DNA of 34,261 bases from Rhynchonema sp. JSB1_4 (GCA_030248065.1 JASAMV010003089.1:1-34261), one strand, 5' to 3'; shown: positions 12,200-22,384, counted from the first letter of the stretch. A program made the numbers and translations. Notes: generated by a model not told the origin, from the sequence alone.

Positions 12200-12280
12200 T
12201 TCTAACCTGGCACTTTTAAAAAATTTTAATTAGAAAATTAAAAACGATATCGTATATTAAAACTGTTAAATTATGGTATA
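12200..12280. repeat. Fragment related to the tandem-array unit
   Basis: The words ggcacttttaaaaaatttta, then attagaaaa and cgtatattaaaa, match the block at about 958-1010 of the array unit (ggtacttttaaaaaatttta, attaaaaaac, cgtatgttaaaa). This indicates a dispersed repeat shared between the array and this region. Confidence 0.45.
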
Positions 12281-12660
12281 TTAAAAACCTATGCTATCGT
12301 ATGGTCCACACAAACAACAGAATTGTGAATACATTATCGACCGGCACTTCACCTTAGCCTTTTATTTCAGAAAATCGCTCGCACATCGATCGTTGCTGTT
12401 CAATCAAAGCATCCAAATTGCGACAAAATGTCACAAATCAGTGTCCTCATTCCCCATGGCAGCGCCAAATCTTTCTTAGACTTTCTCATTGCTCAGGTCA
12501 GGCCTGTATTTTAGACACGACAATTTTTCATTTACACCTAAAAGATCAGGAGATCAAAAGTAGAACTGTCCGATTTTGCACCTATGTGATGAGTCTCAAT
12601 TGCGCAAAATCTGGAATCATATGGAATCTGGAAACTTTGAAATGTAAAACCCCTGCTCAG

Positions 12661-12853
12661 GCCGTCAACACGGCAAAAATAGAGACCGAGGACGTGATCA
12701 ACAAAGTCAACAAAGCAATCAAATGGCTGAAAATGAATAACTTTGGCAATTCCATCATTGCCAAAGTTGAAGCCGACGTGAAACCGATCCAGTCGACTGT
12801 GAATGACATCGTGCAGAACTTCAAGAACAAGATCGAAGCAGCCGTATCCATTG
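12661..12853 (+). CDS. Internal exon of helical membrane-anchored protein
   Basis: This exon is open throughout. It begins after the acceptor ccctgctcag and ends at a GT donor (ttg|gttagc) in phase 1, leaving a single G. It encodes 64 residues that look amphipathic and helical: hydrophobic I, V, A and L residues at three- and four-residue spacing, many K, N and E, no Cys and one Pro. The phase fits the exon at 19068, whose first two bases complete a Gly codon. Codon use is balanced and richer in G+C than the surrounding A/T elements. I do not recognise the family. Upstream exons and the start codon were not found, so the protein is incomplete at its N terminus. The first base after the acceptor opens a codon, so the preceding exon should end in phase 0. 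Confidence 0.6.
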
Positions 12854-12982
12854 GTTAGCTATGAGCATGATTGATGCGGCAGCTGCTTGTACACATACGT
12901 ACAATTGTTCATTTAGGGCGCCATTAGTCATGGTGGAAAATGGAAATGGAAATGCAAAAAAATATTCTATGTCCAAGTTTTC

Positions 12983-13201
12983 GATTTCCATTTTCCAATA
13001 TGACTAAGGGCATACTGGAAAATGGAAAATGGAAATGAAACAAAACATTGTGTGAAATCTGACCAATCAGCGGCCGCGAATTGAGTGGAACAGAAAATGT
13101 TTTTGTCTCATGTCAAAACATGGCCGCTGCGGTAAATGTTTTATTTCATTTCCATTTTCCATTTTCCAGTATGCCCTTAGTCATATTGGAAAATGGAAAT
13201 G
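12983..13201. repeat. Nested palindrome with GGAAAATGG motifs
   Basis: The left arm runs through ccattttccaatatgacta and gggcatactggaaaatgg; the right arm is the reverse complement (ccagtatgccc, tagtcatattggaaaatgg). Arms are about 65-70 bp. The core 13008-13176 may be an independent insertion starting GGGCATACTGG. Its flanks are TAA and TTA, not a direct duplication, so the palindrome may instead have formed by inverted duplication. Confidence 0.65.
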
Positions 13202-13259
13202 GAAATGTCTGGGTTGCCTTGAGGGCTGCATTGAAGCAAGAAATACCAATGTTATTGGT

Positions 13260-13578
13260 CAGACGGTAAGGTGCTTTGAGGGCACGCCTTTGCGCAAGAC
13301 CAGTGACACGTTGCTGTTTCGGCCCGTAACGCCTGACAGCTTAGGTGATCCGGGCCAGTCGTCAGAGACGAAATCACCGGGTGTACACCCCAAAATGCCA
13401 CATGCTCCAAGAGACTAAATAGTCCCATTGGAGCATGTGGCATTTTGGGGTGTACACCCGGTGATTTCGTCTCTGACGACTGGCCCGGATCACCTAAGCT
13501 GTCAGGCGTTACGGGCCGAAACAGCAACGTGTCACTGGTCTTGCGCAAAGGCGTGCCCTCAAAGCACCTTACCGTCTG
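13260..13578. repeat. Perfect inverted repeat, 151-bp arms, 17-bp loop
   Basis: Arm 13260-13410 and arm 13428-13578 are exact reverse complements by eye over all 151 bp; the loop is 13411-13427. The outer tips read CAGACGGTAAGG and CCTTACCGTCTG. Base composition (more than half G+C) differs sharply from the surrounding A/T-rich MITE. Frames on both strands are the same peptide read from each arm and are not genes. I found no flanking target duplication. Confidence 0.9.
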
Positions 13579-13654
13579 GAAATGGAAAACTTGGACATGG
13601 ATTATTTTTTTGTATTTCTACTTCCATTTTCCACTATGACTAAGGGCGCCCTTA

Positions 13655-13995
13655 TGTATAGTCCAGCCACGTGCTCATGAGACGACTGTTTTTAAAGCTT
13701 GCTTGGCCAGATTCAAAAATGCGCCGGTACACGTGTTTTCGCAAACAAAAGAAATTGGGCTGAGAGAGATGATGACAAGTTCCAGCTGGCTGACCTCAGT
13801 TTGTTACGCCGTTCAACACACAACTGTTTTGGGAGTCAAAAGAGAATTTACGCACCGAGGTGGAGAGCGTGTTTTTATAAAATACATGCGTTTCTCTTTC
13901 CTTCATTTCCGAAACACGTGGAACCGGAACATTATTGGATCCGCACAAATCAACTTCAAATAAGTCGTCTCATGAGTTCGTGGCTGGACTATACA
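13655..13995. mobile_element. TA-flanked MITE with about 33-bp inverted termini
   Basis: Termini are TGTATAGTCCAGCCACG and CGTGGCTGGACTATACA, followed inward by TCATGAGACGACT on both sides. TA lies outside each end (13653-13654 and 13996-13997). It abuts the PIF-like element, sharing part of that element's TTA duplication. An 86-residue frame (13703-13963) covers most of the interior but has no recognisable domain and stops before the right terminus; I regard it as chance. Confidence 0.75.
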
Positions 13996-14025
13996 TATTA
14001 ATAACATCATTTGGGGCATCTTAGG

Positions 14026-14501
14026 CAGGGTTGGGCGAAAAAAACGACGGCGTTTTTTCTCAAAAAAACGACGTTTTTTTTTAAAAAAAACGCCTGGGTC
14101 GTTTTTCGTTTTTTTTTAAATCCTGTTCCCTGATTTTTCAGGTACCCTGATTATCAAGGAAAATCAATTTTTTGTCCCATTTTTTTAAAAAAATTTTCGA
14201 CCAATTTTTACTTTGTCGAGATACGTCGATATACGGAGTTTGAATTTCAGTGATGACCCCGGCCAAAGTTGGTCCCACGATGCGAGTCTGATATGGGATC
14301 TTAGCAACTCGCTAGAAAAGGGTTGAAACCCGTTTATTTTGCCTCAGAACACATAGAATTACTTCATTTAACCACGTTTTCTTCCCAACATGAGCGTTTT
14401 CCAATTTTTTGGGGCATATTTTGGTCATCTGGGCGTTTTAAAAAAACGTTTTTTTTAAAAAACCGATTTTTTGAAAAAAAATCGTTTTTTGCCCAACCCT
14501 G
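14026..14501. mobile_element. hAT-like MITE, family F1, perfect 8-bp duplication
   Basis: Termini are CAGGGTTGGGCGAAAAAAAC and GTTTTTTGCCCAACCCTG. ATCTTAGG is found at 14018-14025 and 14502-14509. The interior matches the array copies, including gatatgggatctt and gtttattttgcctcagaac. This copy carries an extra segment near its right end (about 14383-14480) that the array copies lack. Confidence 0.93.
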
Positions 14502-14544
14502 ATCTTAGGTACCAAATACATACATGTAACATACCTGTCGGGGC

Positions 14545-15322
14545 CAGGGTTGGATTAAAAAAAAAGTAAAAATTTTTTTGTAAAAAAAAATTTTTTTTTT
14601 TCAAAAAAAGTTGGCCACTTTTTTTATTTTAAAATTTTAAAAAGTAAGTCCACTTTTTTTATTATTTTTCCCCTTTTTTTCGTTATTTTCTCACTTTTTT
14701 AAGGTAAAAATGTATGTTTTCATGCGTTTTATTGCTCATCATTCTCAAAAAATCGCCTGCGGCGCTTATATTTCAGTTTAAAATGGCGTTGTAATGGACT
14801 CATACAGTTCCCAGACATCCCAACAATCGCTGCACGTATAATATAGGACACCCCATACCGTATACTGTGCAGTTATTGAGCTATCGACGTAAGCTATCGA
14901 CAGACTCCACTTTGCTCGCCTATTTGCAGTTGTGTGGATTTGTCATTTGTTGCTTTTGTCACACAACATGAGTGTGGTGTAACTCTTTATCTCTCTTCAA
15001 ATTTATCCCCAAATTCACAAACAGAAGGTTGGTCTTCCCTTTGTCATATATGCCCACAGAGTTACCTTCGGGCGGGTTCTCAAATTATGACCAAATGGGC
15101 TAGATCGCAGGTGATCGACATAAACATGCAAGTCAGTGGAGAAGTTCTCTTTAGTGTCCCTCAAAACATACCTAAGTAACATGATTTCAGAAATTTCATT
15201 TTTCTAGAAACCAATTTTTTGTGGGTCCGGAATAAAAAAAGTGATTTTTAAAAAAAAAATTTTAAAAAGTTTTTTTTTTAAAAAAAAGTTCGATAATAAA
15301 AAAATTTTTTAATCCAACCCTG
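14545..15322. mobile_element. hAT-like F2 element, intact, perfect 8-bp duplication
   Basis: The left end is CAGGGTTGGATTAAAAAAAA and the right end is TTTTTTAATCCAACCCTG. GTCGGGGC is present at 14537-14544 and 15323-15330. At 778 bp this is the best reference copy for family F2 in the window. It contains a conserved internal landmark, ctcaaaaaatcgcctgcggc, seen in reverse complement at about 10930 and 17230. It has no transposase; the 81-residue frame inside is unremarkable. Confidence 0.93.
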
Positions 15323-15330
15323 GTCGGGGC

Positions 15331-15826
15331 GGGGCAGGCGCGATGGCTGGAGCTCCCAAACGCAGGCGTTTTAGTGGATTTTAGTGTCTCCAATATCATT
15401 TGAGATATTCGTATAAGCGGGTGGTACCATAAAACATCTCGGATTTTGTTCTGCCAATTTTTATGAAGTGAACAGTGGAATTATAGTTAGTCGATGAGCT
15501 GTTGTGCCCAAAAGGTCGTCAACGACCAAGCGCCCAAATTTGACTTTGGTTTTGGACGCCAAGTCGAGTGGTCGTTTGCAGCAGTTTCAAAAAAAATTTC
15601 TGTAAAATTTTTTTTAATTATTCGTTCCAAAAATTAAAAATATTTGTTAATTGTTTCAAAGTTCAAAAATTTCTCCATTTTTTGTTATAAAAGTGCTATT
15701 TTTGCATATAAATTGCTACTGTTGACATCACCTGGCCCTACCATGGGTATATCGTTGTTTTGTGGCATCTACATACATAGCACACACTCACAGGGCCTCT
15801 CATATGATTACACACGAACATGCGAC
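15331..15826. other. Intronic stretch, nothing recognised
   Basis: Between two hAT-like elements, within the 6.2-kb intron of the plus-strand gene. There are A/T runs near 15590-15660 and no convincing gene or element boundary. Confidence 0.4.
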
Positions 15827-17439
15827 CAGGACTTGATCGAAACAAATTTTATTATCGAACTTTCTTTTAACTTCTTTGAATTTAAAAATTTTTGTTTTAA
15901 GATTTACTTTTTTATTCCGTACCACAAAAATTTCGGTTCTCAGTATGAAAAATTATCGAAATTTTATTTGTAAGCATACAGTATGCATGTATTTGATTGT
16001 ATAGTAAATTTCTAATTTCGTTGCCTCATGTATTCTTAAGACGCAGGGAAACTCCCGTTCGAAGTCGAGGCAGACAACAAGCTCAACACACAGTCAACAA
16101 GCCACGCAGCTGACACACACAGCTTGTGTGACTGAAACATTCGAAACGCACACGAGCCAGCTGCGTGGCTTGTTAAAGCAGCCCCGCCGCTATTGTTTTT
16201 TTGGTTTTCGACCTCGGTTTTTTCACTTATATCGTTTGTTGGCATCGAGATCAAGAACATTAGTTTTGACGAACTTCATGAAAATGGCGATTACCCACCA
16301 AAATCAATCCGCCAAGATGGTCTATCGGGAACAAAACTGTCCGATATTGATGCACTTTTGCACATGATCATCAGGAATGACAAGAGAAATTCAAAATCAC
16401 TGGGGCGTGATATAGGCGGCGGGTTACGGTAGCCCGATAAAACATTAGCTCTTTTGTAAATAACAAATGTTTTGTCAACCTACCGTAACCCGCCGCCTAT
16501 ACCACACCTCTGTGATTTGAATTTTCCTTTGGACATCCTGATTTCTATGCACACATAGTGCATCAATATTGGGATAATTTGTTCCCGTGCGGCCATGTTG
16601 GTTGATTGATTTCGGTGGGTAAACATCAGTTTGGTGAAGTTCTTGAAGGTTAATATTCTTCATCTCAGTGCCAACTAACGATTAATATAAAAAAACCGAG
16701 GTCCAAAACCCAAAAAACAATAGCGGCAGGCCCCCTTTAACTGTGTGTTGAGCTTGTTGCCTGTTTCGACTTCGAACGGTAGTTTTCCTGCGTCTGTAAA
16801 AATGCATGAGGCAACGAAATTTGAAACTTACTATACTTGAGAATATAGGAATGGTTGATACCGACGTTGTGTTCACAAAAGGGCATTAGCGAGGTGATAT
16901 TTTTTACGATGAGCCATCTAACGCGACAATTCGTGTTGAGGCATAGTCTGTCCACCATATGTACATAAACTACAGGTTGTAGTATGAAAAGTGAAGGCGT
17001 GTCAGGGGAAGGTAAATAAATAATTGGGGCATTTTTTCAGCAAAATCACATGAAAACAGCTGCATCACCCGCGGCTAGTGACTTCCGGTGTTTTGGCACG
17101 AAAATTTTATACCTCAATCGGATTTGACTTGCTAGAAGAACTGAATGCGCACGACATCTGCTAAGGTTTAGTAGAGCCACAGACTCTCTAAAGTTGAAAT
17201 TAAACTTTGTACCGAAACAAAATAAAAGCGCCGCGGGCGATTTTTTGAGAAAAAACAGCAGAAACAAGCATAAAAACATGCATTTTACAACAAAAAAGTG
17301 GGAAAAGAATAACAAAATGTTGTGAAAAAATAAAAGAAGTGAAATTACCTTTTCTAGTTTTTAACAACCGAAAAAGTGGCGAACTTTTTCTTTTTTCAGA
17401 ATTTTTTTTTAATTTCGGTTTTTTTTTAACTCAACCTTG
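15827..17439. mobile_element. Degenerate hAT-like F2 element split by a later insertion
   Basis: The left end CAGGACTTGATCGAAACAAA is a drifted form of the F2 terminus and is followed by ttattatcgaact. The right end is TTTTTTTAACTCAACCTTG. Flanks are CATGCGAC (15819-15826) and CATTTGAC (17440-17447), a 6/8 match. Interior landmarks match 9760-9960 and 10690-11100 of the nested F2 copy: ttcggttctca, cttgagaatatagg, then gtgaaggcg and gccgcgggcgattttttgag. The element at 16002-16833 interrupts it. Confidence 0.7.
16002..16833. mobile_element. TA-flanked element made of two diverged inverted arms
   Basis: The left end TAGTAAATTTCTAATTTCG matches the reverse complement of the right end (TAGTAAGTTTCAAATTTCG). 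TA lies outside both ends (16000-16001 and 16834-16835). Excision restores attTGATTG-TA-CTTGAGAATA, which is the uninterrupted F2 sequence at about 9830 apart from one base. The arms (about 16002-16432 and 16475-16833) are inverted copies of each other and are most similar near the centre (ggcggcgggttacggta). Their translations also align: frames at 16193-16432 (+) and 16475-16663 (-) share PPKSI, TG/GT and IDAL positions over about 45 residues. This could be a captured gene fragment duplicated in inverted form, or simple TIR similarity. Confidence 0.7.
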
Positions 17440-17644
17440 CATTTGACTGGGTGGGCATTCATTGATCCATGCAACAGACCGGAAAGCAGTGATTGTGTGT
17501 GATATTCACTCTAAAGGCCTAACTATACTTCGTTCTCTCAGAGAACAAAGAACAAATTCTCGCGCGCTGATTGGTCCACGTATGTTCAGCAGCCAATCAG
17601 CGCGCGAGAATTTGTTCTCTGTTCTCTGAGAGAACGAAGTATAG

Positions 17645-17729
17645 AATAAGAAAGCAAGACTTTCTCTCAATCTTTTATCAATAATAACACTGATATGGGT
17701 TGACAAATACAATCGGCCCATATCACTAC
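17645..17729 (-). repeat. Terminal direct repeat A of the LTR-like element
   Basis: 85 bp, identical to 18360-18444. Read on the minus strand this is the downstream (3') terminal repeat. Confidence 0.9.
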
Positions 17730-18359
17730 TCCTCCTTCCGCCAGGGGAGGTGTACCAAATGGAAGATAATCTCAAATACGATCACAATATCACACTATCA
17801 CTCAAATATCACGTGGCACACACAATACACACATCAATAATAAAATCACAATTCGCAACACATTTACAGGGCAACACATTCACGCTAATGCACAAATCAC
17901 ACGATTCAAATTCAGCAACAATCATACCGTTCACACAAAATAACACATTTCAACATATAAATCATCTCACCGCCAAATAATTTTTTTTGTTTTTATATTT
18001 TTTAAATTTTTTTTGTTTTTTATGTTTTCTCAGTGCACAACACCTTTCTCAATTCGGGGCTCCCCCAACTTTCTCAAATCTCCATTTCATTCACTCTTTA
18101 TTCTTCGTTTCTCTCTTCTTTCTCGTCTTCCTTTCTCTTCGATTTCTTTTCCTCTTTTCTTTCTCTTCGTCTTCTCGTCCTTTCTCTATCTCCTTGCGTT
18201 TTTCCTTTTTCTTCTTCTATTCCTTTCTCTTTTTCTTCGTCTCCTTTTCCTTTCTCGCTCGTGCCACAAATTCTTCTTTCTTCTTGTGCCACCAACAGCA
18301 ACGGGCCGCGCCCTGCACACGCGAAGTCCCGAGGACTCGCTACCTCGCAGAAATCCACC

Positions 18360-18444
18360 AATAAGAAAGCAAGACTTTCTCTCAATCTTTTATCAATAAT
18401 AACACTGATATGGGTTGACAAATACAATCGGCCCATATCACTAC
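18360..18444 (-). repeat. Terminal direct repeat B of the LTR-like element
   Basis: 85 bp, identical to 17645-17729. Read on the minus strand this is the upstream (5') terminal repeat, followed directly by the TGG-initiated candidate primer-binding site. Confidence 0.9.
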
Positions 18445-18460
18445 TATAGTTAGGCCTTAA

Positions 18461-19067
18461 ATTTACACTGATCGTCCCATTGGTTGCGCACCAAGAGGCA
18501 ATAATGTCACCCAGATTTGCCGTCTTGAGTGTCACAAAGCCACACCTAGGCACCCACGTTACCTGGAGGAAGTGTACGGGTGCGTACCTGACTATAGTTG
18601 GTACTCATTGACCATTGTATAGTATGTATTGTATTCGTGTCACCAGTGCTTTCTATGCACTTAGTTCACATTTTTGAAGAAAAATAGCACATTTTTTGCT
18701 TTAGCACTCATTTTTTTCGTTTCGAGCAGTTTTTGGCAGGAATAAAAAAAATTTGTCAAAATAAAAAAATTTTACGAAAAATGGGGCTCTAATGAAAAAT
18801 TTTTTTCATTAAAGGTGGAGTTATACTTGTCCTCATTTGGACAAATAGGTTTGAGGACAGTTGTCTGCACAAGAAGCCATTTGGACAGTGTGGGTCGTGT
18901 AGACAACCCACACTGTCCAAAAGTGTCCGTTTTGTCCATAAGCGAAGATTGGATTGGATACAATGTACACGCGCGATACAATGGCGTGAGAGCGCTGAAG
19001 GAGATCTGCACATCACACCGTTCCTCCAGTACCAAATATGTAATTGAAATTTACTACTCACTTGCAG
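18461..19067. other. Intronic stretch upstream of exon 19068
   Basis: Holds an A/T-rich block with decayed F2-like motifs (about 18640-18790) and a short hairpin at 18884-18925 whose arms are tttggacagtgtgggt and acccacactgtccaaa with a 10-base loop. No exon was identified. Confidence 0.45.
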
Positions 19068-19183
19068 GCAAGTCATTACAAGAAGCAATCGAAATGGTCC
19101 AACCCGTGATCGCTGCAATCAAAGCAGCGGCCGACATGGCCAGAGAAATGATCGACAAAGAAAAGGACGAAGCAAAGAAATGG
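19068..19183 (+). CDS. Internal exon of helical membrane-anchored protein
   Basis: Bordered by the acceptor ctactcacttgcag and the strong donor tgg|gtaagt. The first two bases complete a codon with the G left by the exon ending at 12853, giving Gly, and the exon ends in phase 0. It encodes 38 full codons, strongly helical with alternating A, I and M positions and a highly charged end (DKEKDEAKKW), like a coiled coil running toward a membrane segment. The reading frame also continues across the donor for about 20 codons before a stop, as expected of intron read-through. Large introns on both sides are filled with transposable elements. Confidence 0.62.
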
Positions 19184-19288
19184 GTAAGTGTATACAGACC
19201 TCTAAAGTGGGGAGGGATCCTTCGGAAAAAAAACCCGTCAGGTTAGGGCAGTGAAATCTTAACCATTACCGCCCTATGTAACTGTGAC

Positions 19289-19435
19289 CAGGGTTGGATT
19301 AAAACAAAATTTTATTGTCGAACTATTTAAAACAACTTTTTAATTTTTTTTAAAAAAATCACTTTTTTTTATTCCGGACCACCAAAAATTTGGTTTCTTG
19401 AAGAATAAAATTGTTGAAATCATGTTAGCTAGGTA
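19289..19435. mobile_element. Truncated hAT-like F2 left end
   Basis: Starts CAGGGTTGGATTAAAACAAA, followed by ttattgtcgaac and an attccggaccacc block as in the F2 copy at 9680. The left flank is ACTGTGAC. No right terminus is found downstream, so the element is truncated. Confidence 0.7.
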
Positions 19436-19526
19436 TGTTTGGGTCTATTCTGTTTTAGGGTCAAACTACAAATTTTCAAATGTTTTAAAGCCAGCAAACA
19501 GACAGTGAGACATAAAATCAAGATAA

Positions 19527-19712
19527 GTAATAGACAACTAGAAGCGTTTGGGTTTCAGATTTCACGCTGTAGTCAAAATTCATCTTTATTCAGCATATTG
19601 GAAACGCGTCAGTCAAGTGCACCGCAATATGCAAAATTCCAATATGCTGAATAGAAAACTGCATTTTGACCACAGTGTGAAATTCGAAATCCAAGCTTTT
19701 CTAGTGTCGAAC
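19527..19712. repeat. Inverted repeat / MITE-like hairpin, about 75-bp arms
   Basis: The left arm (agacaactagaagcgtttgg, then ttcacgctgtagtcaaaatt and attcagcatattgga) pairs with the right arm (tccaatatgctgaat, then attttgaccacagtgtgaa and aagcttttctagtgtcg). There are several mismatches and small gaps. Termini and target duplication are uncertain. Confidence 0.65.
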
Positions 19713-19889
19713 TTTCCCGGGGACAGCCCCGGCGCCTCGGGCCGTCCCCCGAAACGGGGCGGAAAAGACCAACACTACTCCCCCCCAGCCTTTGTTCCCC
19801 CCTCTTTTCCCCCCCCTTTGGCCCCCCTCCCTCCCCTCCAAAACCATACATGGCATTGGGGCGGGGCGGTTAGTACTTAAGCGCGGGGC

Positions 19890-20400
19890 GGTTGGTGGCG
19901 CTCGGTATCCGCTCAGATTTTTTGTGGCGCCTGGTATCCGCTTGTGGCGCTCGGTATCCGCTTGTGGCGCTTGGTATCCGCTTGTGGCGCTTGGTATCCG
20001 CTCAGATTTTATGTGGCGCCTGGTATCCGCTTGTGGCGCTTGGTATCCGCTCGTGGCGCCTGGTATCCGCTTGTGGCGCTTGGTATCCGCTTGTGGCGCT
20101 TGGTATCCGCTCAGATTTTATGTGGCGCCTGGTATCCGCTCAGATCATTTGTGTTACACCGTCTCCAGCTGTGGCACTTAGTATCCGCCCATATTTTGTG
20201 TGGCGCCTGGTATCCGGCTATGGTGTGTCATATCCACATGTGGCGCGCCGTATCCGCTTATATTTTGGGTGGCGCTCGGCATCCGGTGACTTTTCTTTGT
20301 TGCGCGCAGTATTCGGTCACATTTTGTGCAGCGTGCCTGAACCATACTTGAACTGCTGTGGCGCGCCTTATCCGGTCTAAATTTGATGTGGCGCGCCGTA
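19890..20400 (+). repeat. Tandem subrepeats, left arm of Foldback 1
   Basis: About a dozen tight units with core GTGGCGC(T/C)TGGTATCCGCT, then increasingly diverged units toward the centre (gtggcacttagtatccgc, gtggcgcgccgtatccgc). The gradient from regular outer to diverged inner units suggests that outer units are being homogenised or amplified. Confidence 0.88.
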
Positions 20401-22384
20401 TCCAACGGCAATTTTGCCAAAAAATTGAAAAATCTTTAAAATAGCTTATTTTGCAATTCTGAGACCAGTTCTGGAATCGTTTGATTTAGCTATATTTATT
20501 ATTAAATTAAAAAAATAATTAATTAAATAATATCGGTTAATTCTACCAATATCGATTTAAATCGATATCGGTCGATAACCGACCAATTCCGACCACAAGC
20601 TGATCGTATATATGCAATCGCCGAAACATTTTCACCCGCATGTTTCAATGGCGCATCACACAATTTGATCCTTACCGGTCTGTATATACGCATTCACCGA
20701 AACATTTTCAGCTGTATTTATTGAGCTTTGTGGGGGTCTCACGCTGGTAATATGGTCGAGTGTGTAAACTGTCGGGTACTATGAATTTTTAGTTTCTTCT
20801 CTTATTCAAGCATGATGCTTGAAGCATCTATGGACGTGATGTCCACGATCACGACTGCTCGTTATCTGTTTTTTTCGAATCAAATATCATTGCTTTTGTA
20901 TTTCCGTAATCTTTTACGAGTCATCGATACTGTAACTATCAGCCGCGTGAGAAAGTTCCAGATGAAAAAATGAGGATGTAATTTATGTATATGTATAAGC
21001 TACGTACATGTAAAGTCCGTGACAGATTATGTGGCCACTTTGCAACACCAGCGCGCCGTTTTCCAATAATCACACAGGATGCATGTGGAATGAGTAACAG
21101 CGACCTGTATTTATGCAATGAATTCACAACTTATCATAACGCGAGATCAGTTTTGAATTTTGCGAGAACAAGTTTGCCGTTTGTCTTTGTTTAGCATGTC
21201 ACAAAGTCTTTGCAGGTTGATTTTTGATCACAGCTTTTGTGGCCGTATCTTCGATGTGCTTTTCCGTATTGGATTTGAGACAACAAGGCTGAAAAGAGAC
21301 TCGTTCAAGCCAGAAGAAAAGAAATGAACAAACACTGTACTCACATGACTGCCAGAGAAAACGGATAACGATGAAAAACAAGCAGGCAACACAAGATAAA
21401 ATCTCACAGCATGTCTTGTATTTTGTTTGTTGCTTGCTTTTTGTGGTGGCCTGCTCAGTTGTTGTCTGCACCAAACATAAGGGTACTCTGCATGTGTGAT
21501 TGGTCATTGGGTGATCATACATAGATGCGCCCCACAATGCTCTCCGTTCTTATTTCCATAACTTGCTGCCTGACGCCATGTGATGCACACTTTTCAACAG
21601 CTCCAGTCGCTGCCTTTGGATGTATGACAAAACTGAAAAGAAACGCGCGCGGTGCGCGCGCCATTTGCTCTGTGCAGAAACCACAAATCAAGCCGACCTC
21701 CCTATGCTTATGTGCACAACGCCTGGCGGGCGCGCCGCGCGCGCTAGTGTTGCAAAGTGGCCACATAATTAGTCACGGACTGTACATATACGTAAGCATA
21801 AATTTCATCCTCATTTTTTCATCTGGAACTTTCTCACGCGGCTGATAGCTTACAGTATCGATGACTCGTAAAACATTACGGAAATACAAAAGCAATTATA
21901 TTTGATTCGAAAAAAACAGAGAACGCGCAGTCGTGGACATCACGTCCATAGATGCTTCAAGCATCATGCTTGAATAAGAGAAGAAACTAAAAATTCATAG
22001 TACCGGAAAGTTTACACACTCGAGCATATTACCAGCGTGAGACCCCCACAAAGCTCAATAAATACAGCTGAAAATGTTTCGGTGAATGCGTATATACAGA
22101 CCGGTAAGGATCAAATTGTGTGATGCGCCATTGAAACATGCGGGTGAAAATGTTTCGGCGATTGCATATATACGATCAGCTTGTGGTCGGAATTGGTCGG
22201 TTATCGACCGATATCGATTTAAATCGATATTGGTAGAATTAACCGATATTATTTAATTAATTATTTTTTTAATTTAATAATAAATATAGCTAAATCAAAC
22301 GATTCCAGAACTGGTCTCAGAATTGCAAAATAAGCTATTTTAAAGATTTTTCAATTTTTTGGCAAAATTGCCGTTGGATACGGC

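Larger units (their letters stand above)
12916..13651. mobile_element. PIF/Harbinger-like MITE with nested palindromes
   Basis: The left end is GGGCGCCATTAGTCATGG and the right end, reverse-complemented, is GGGCGCCCTTAGTCATAG; both continue into TGGAAAATGGAA. TTA flanks both sides (12913-12915 and 13652-13654), the TWA type of duplication typical of PIF/Harbinger. The interior holds a smaller palindrome of the same TIR family (12983-13201) and the perfect hairpin at 13260-13578. No transposase is encoded. Confidence 0.7.
17645..18444 (-). mobile_element. Small LTR-like (TRIM-type) element, 800 bp
   Basis: Identical 85-bp direct repeats form its ends (17645-17729 and 18360-18444). TATAG flanks the insertion on both sides (17640-17644 and 18445-18449), a 5-bp duplication typical of LTR retroelements. 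Read on the minus strand, the sequence right after the first repeat starts TGGTGGATTTCTGCGAGG, a possible primer-binding site beginning with the usual TGG. Just before the second repeat is the purine run GGCGGAAGGAGGA, a possible polypurine tract. The internal 630 bp has no gag or pol; it is purine-rich on the minus strand and gives only K/E-rich translation. The repeats lack canonical TG..CA tips, so a non-LTR explanation remains possible. Confidence 0.65.
17515..18457. mobile_element. Hairpin MITE interrupted by an LTR-like insertion
   Basis: Before interruption this was a hairpin of about 140 bp. The left arm starts aggcctaactatacttcg and runs to cgcgcgctgattgg; the right arm starts ccaatcagcgcgcg, breaks off at cgaagtatag (17644) and resumes at 18450 with ttaggcct. 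TAA flanks both ends (17512-17514 and 18458-18460), a TWA-type duplication. Removing 17645-18449 restores the full palindrome exactly. Confidence 0.85.

Noticed and set aside
13110..13548. Frames of 98-102 residues in the perfect palindrome
   Set aside because: Both strands give the same peptide because the DNA is a palindrome; there is no independent coding evidence.
18098..18553. 151-residue minus-strand frame rich in K and E, considered as a gag-like protein of the LTR-like element
   Set aside because: It starts outside the element, crosses the terminal repeat and consists mostly of a low-complexity purine tract. No zinc knuckle or capsid-like segment is visible.
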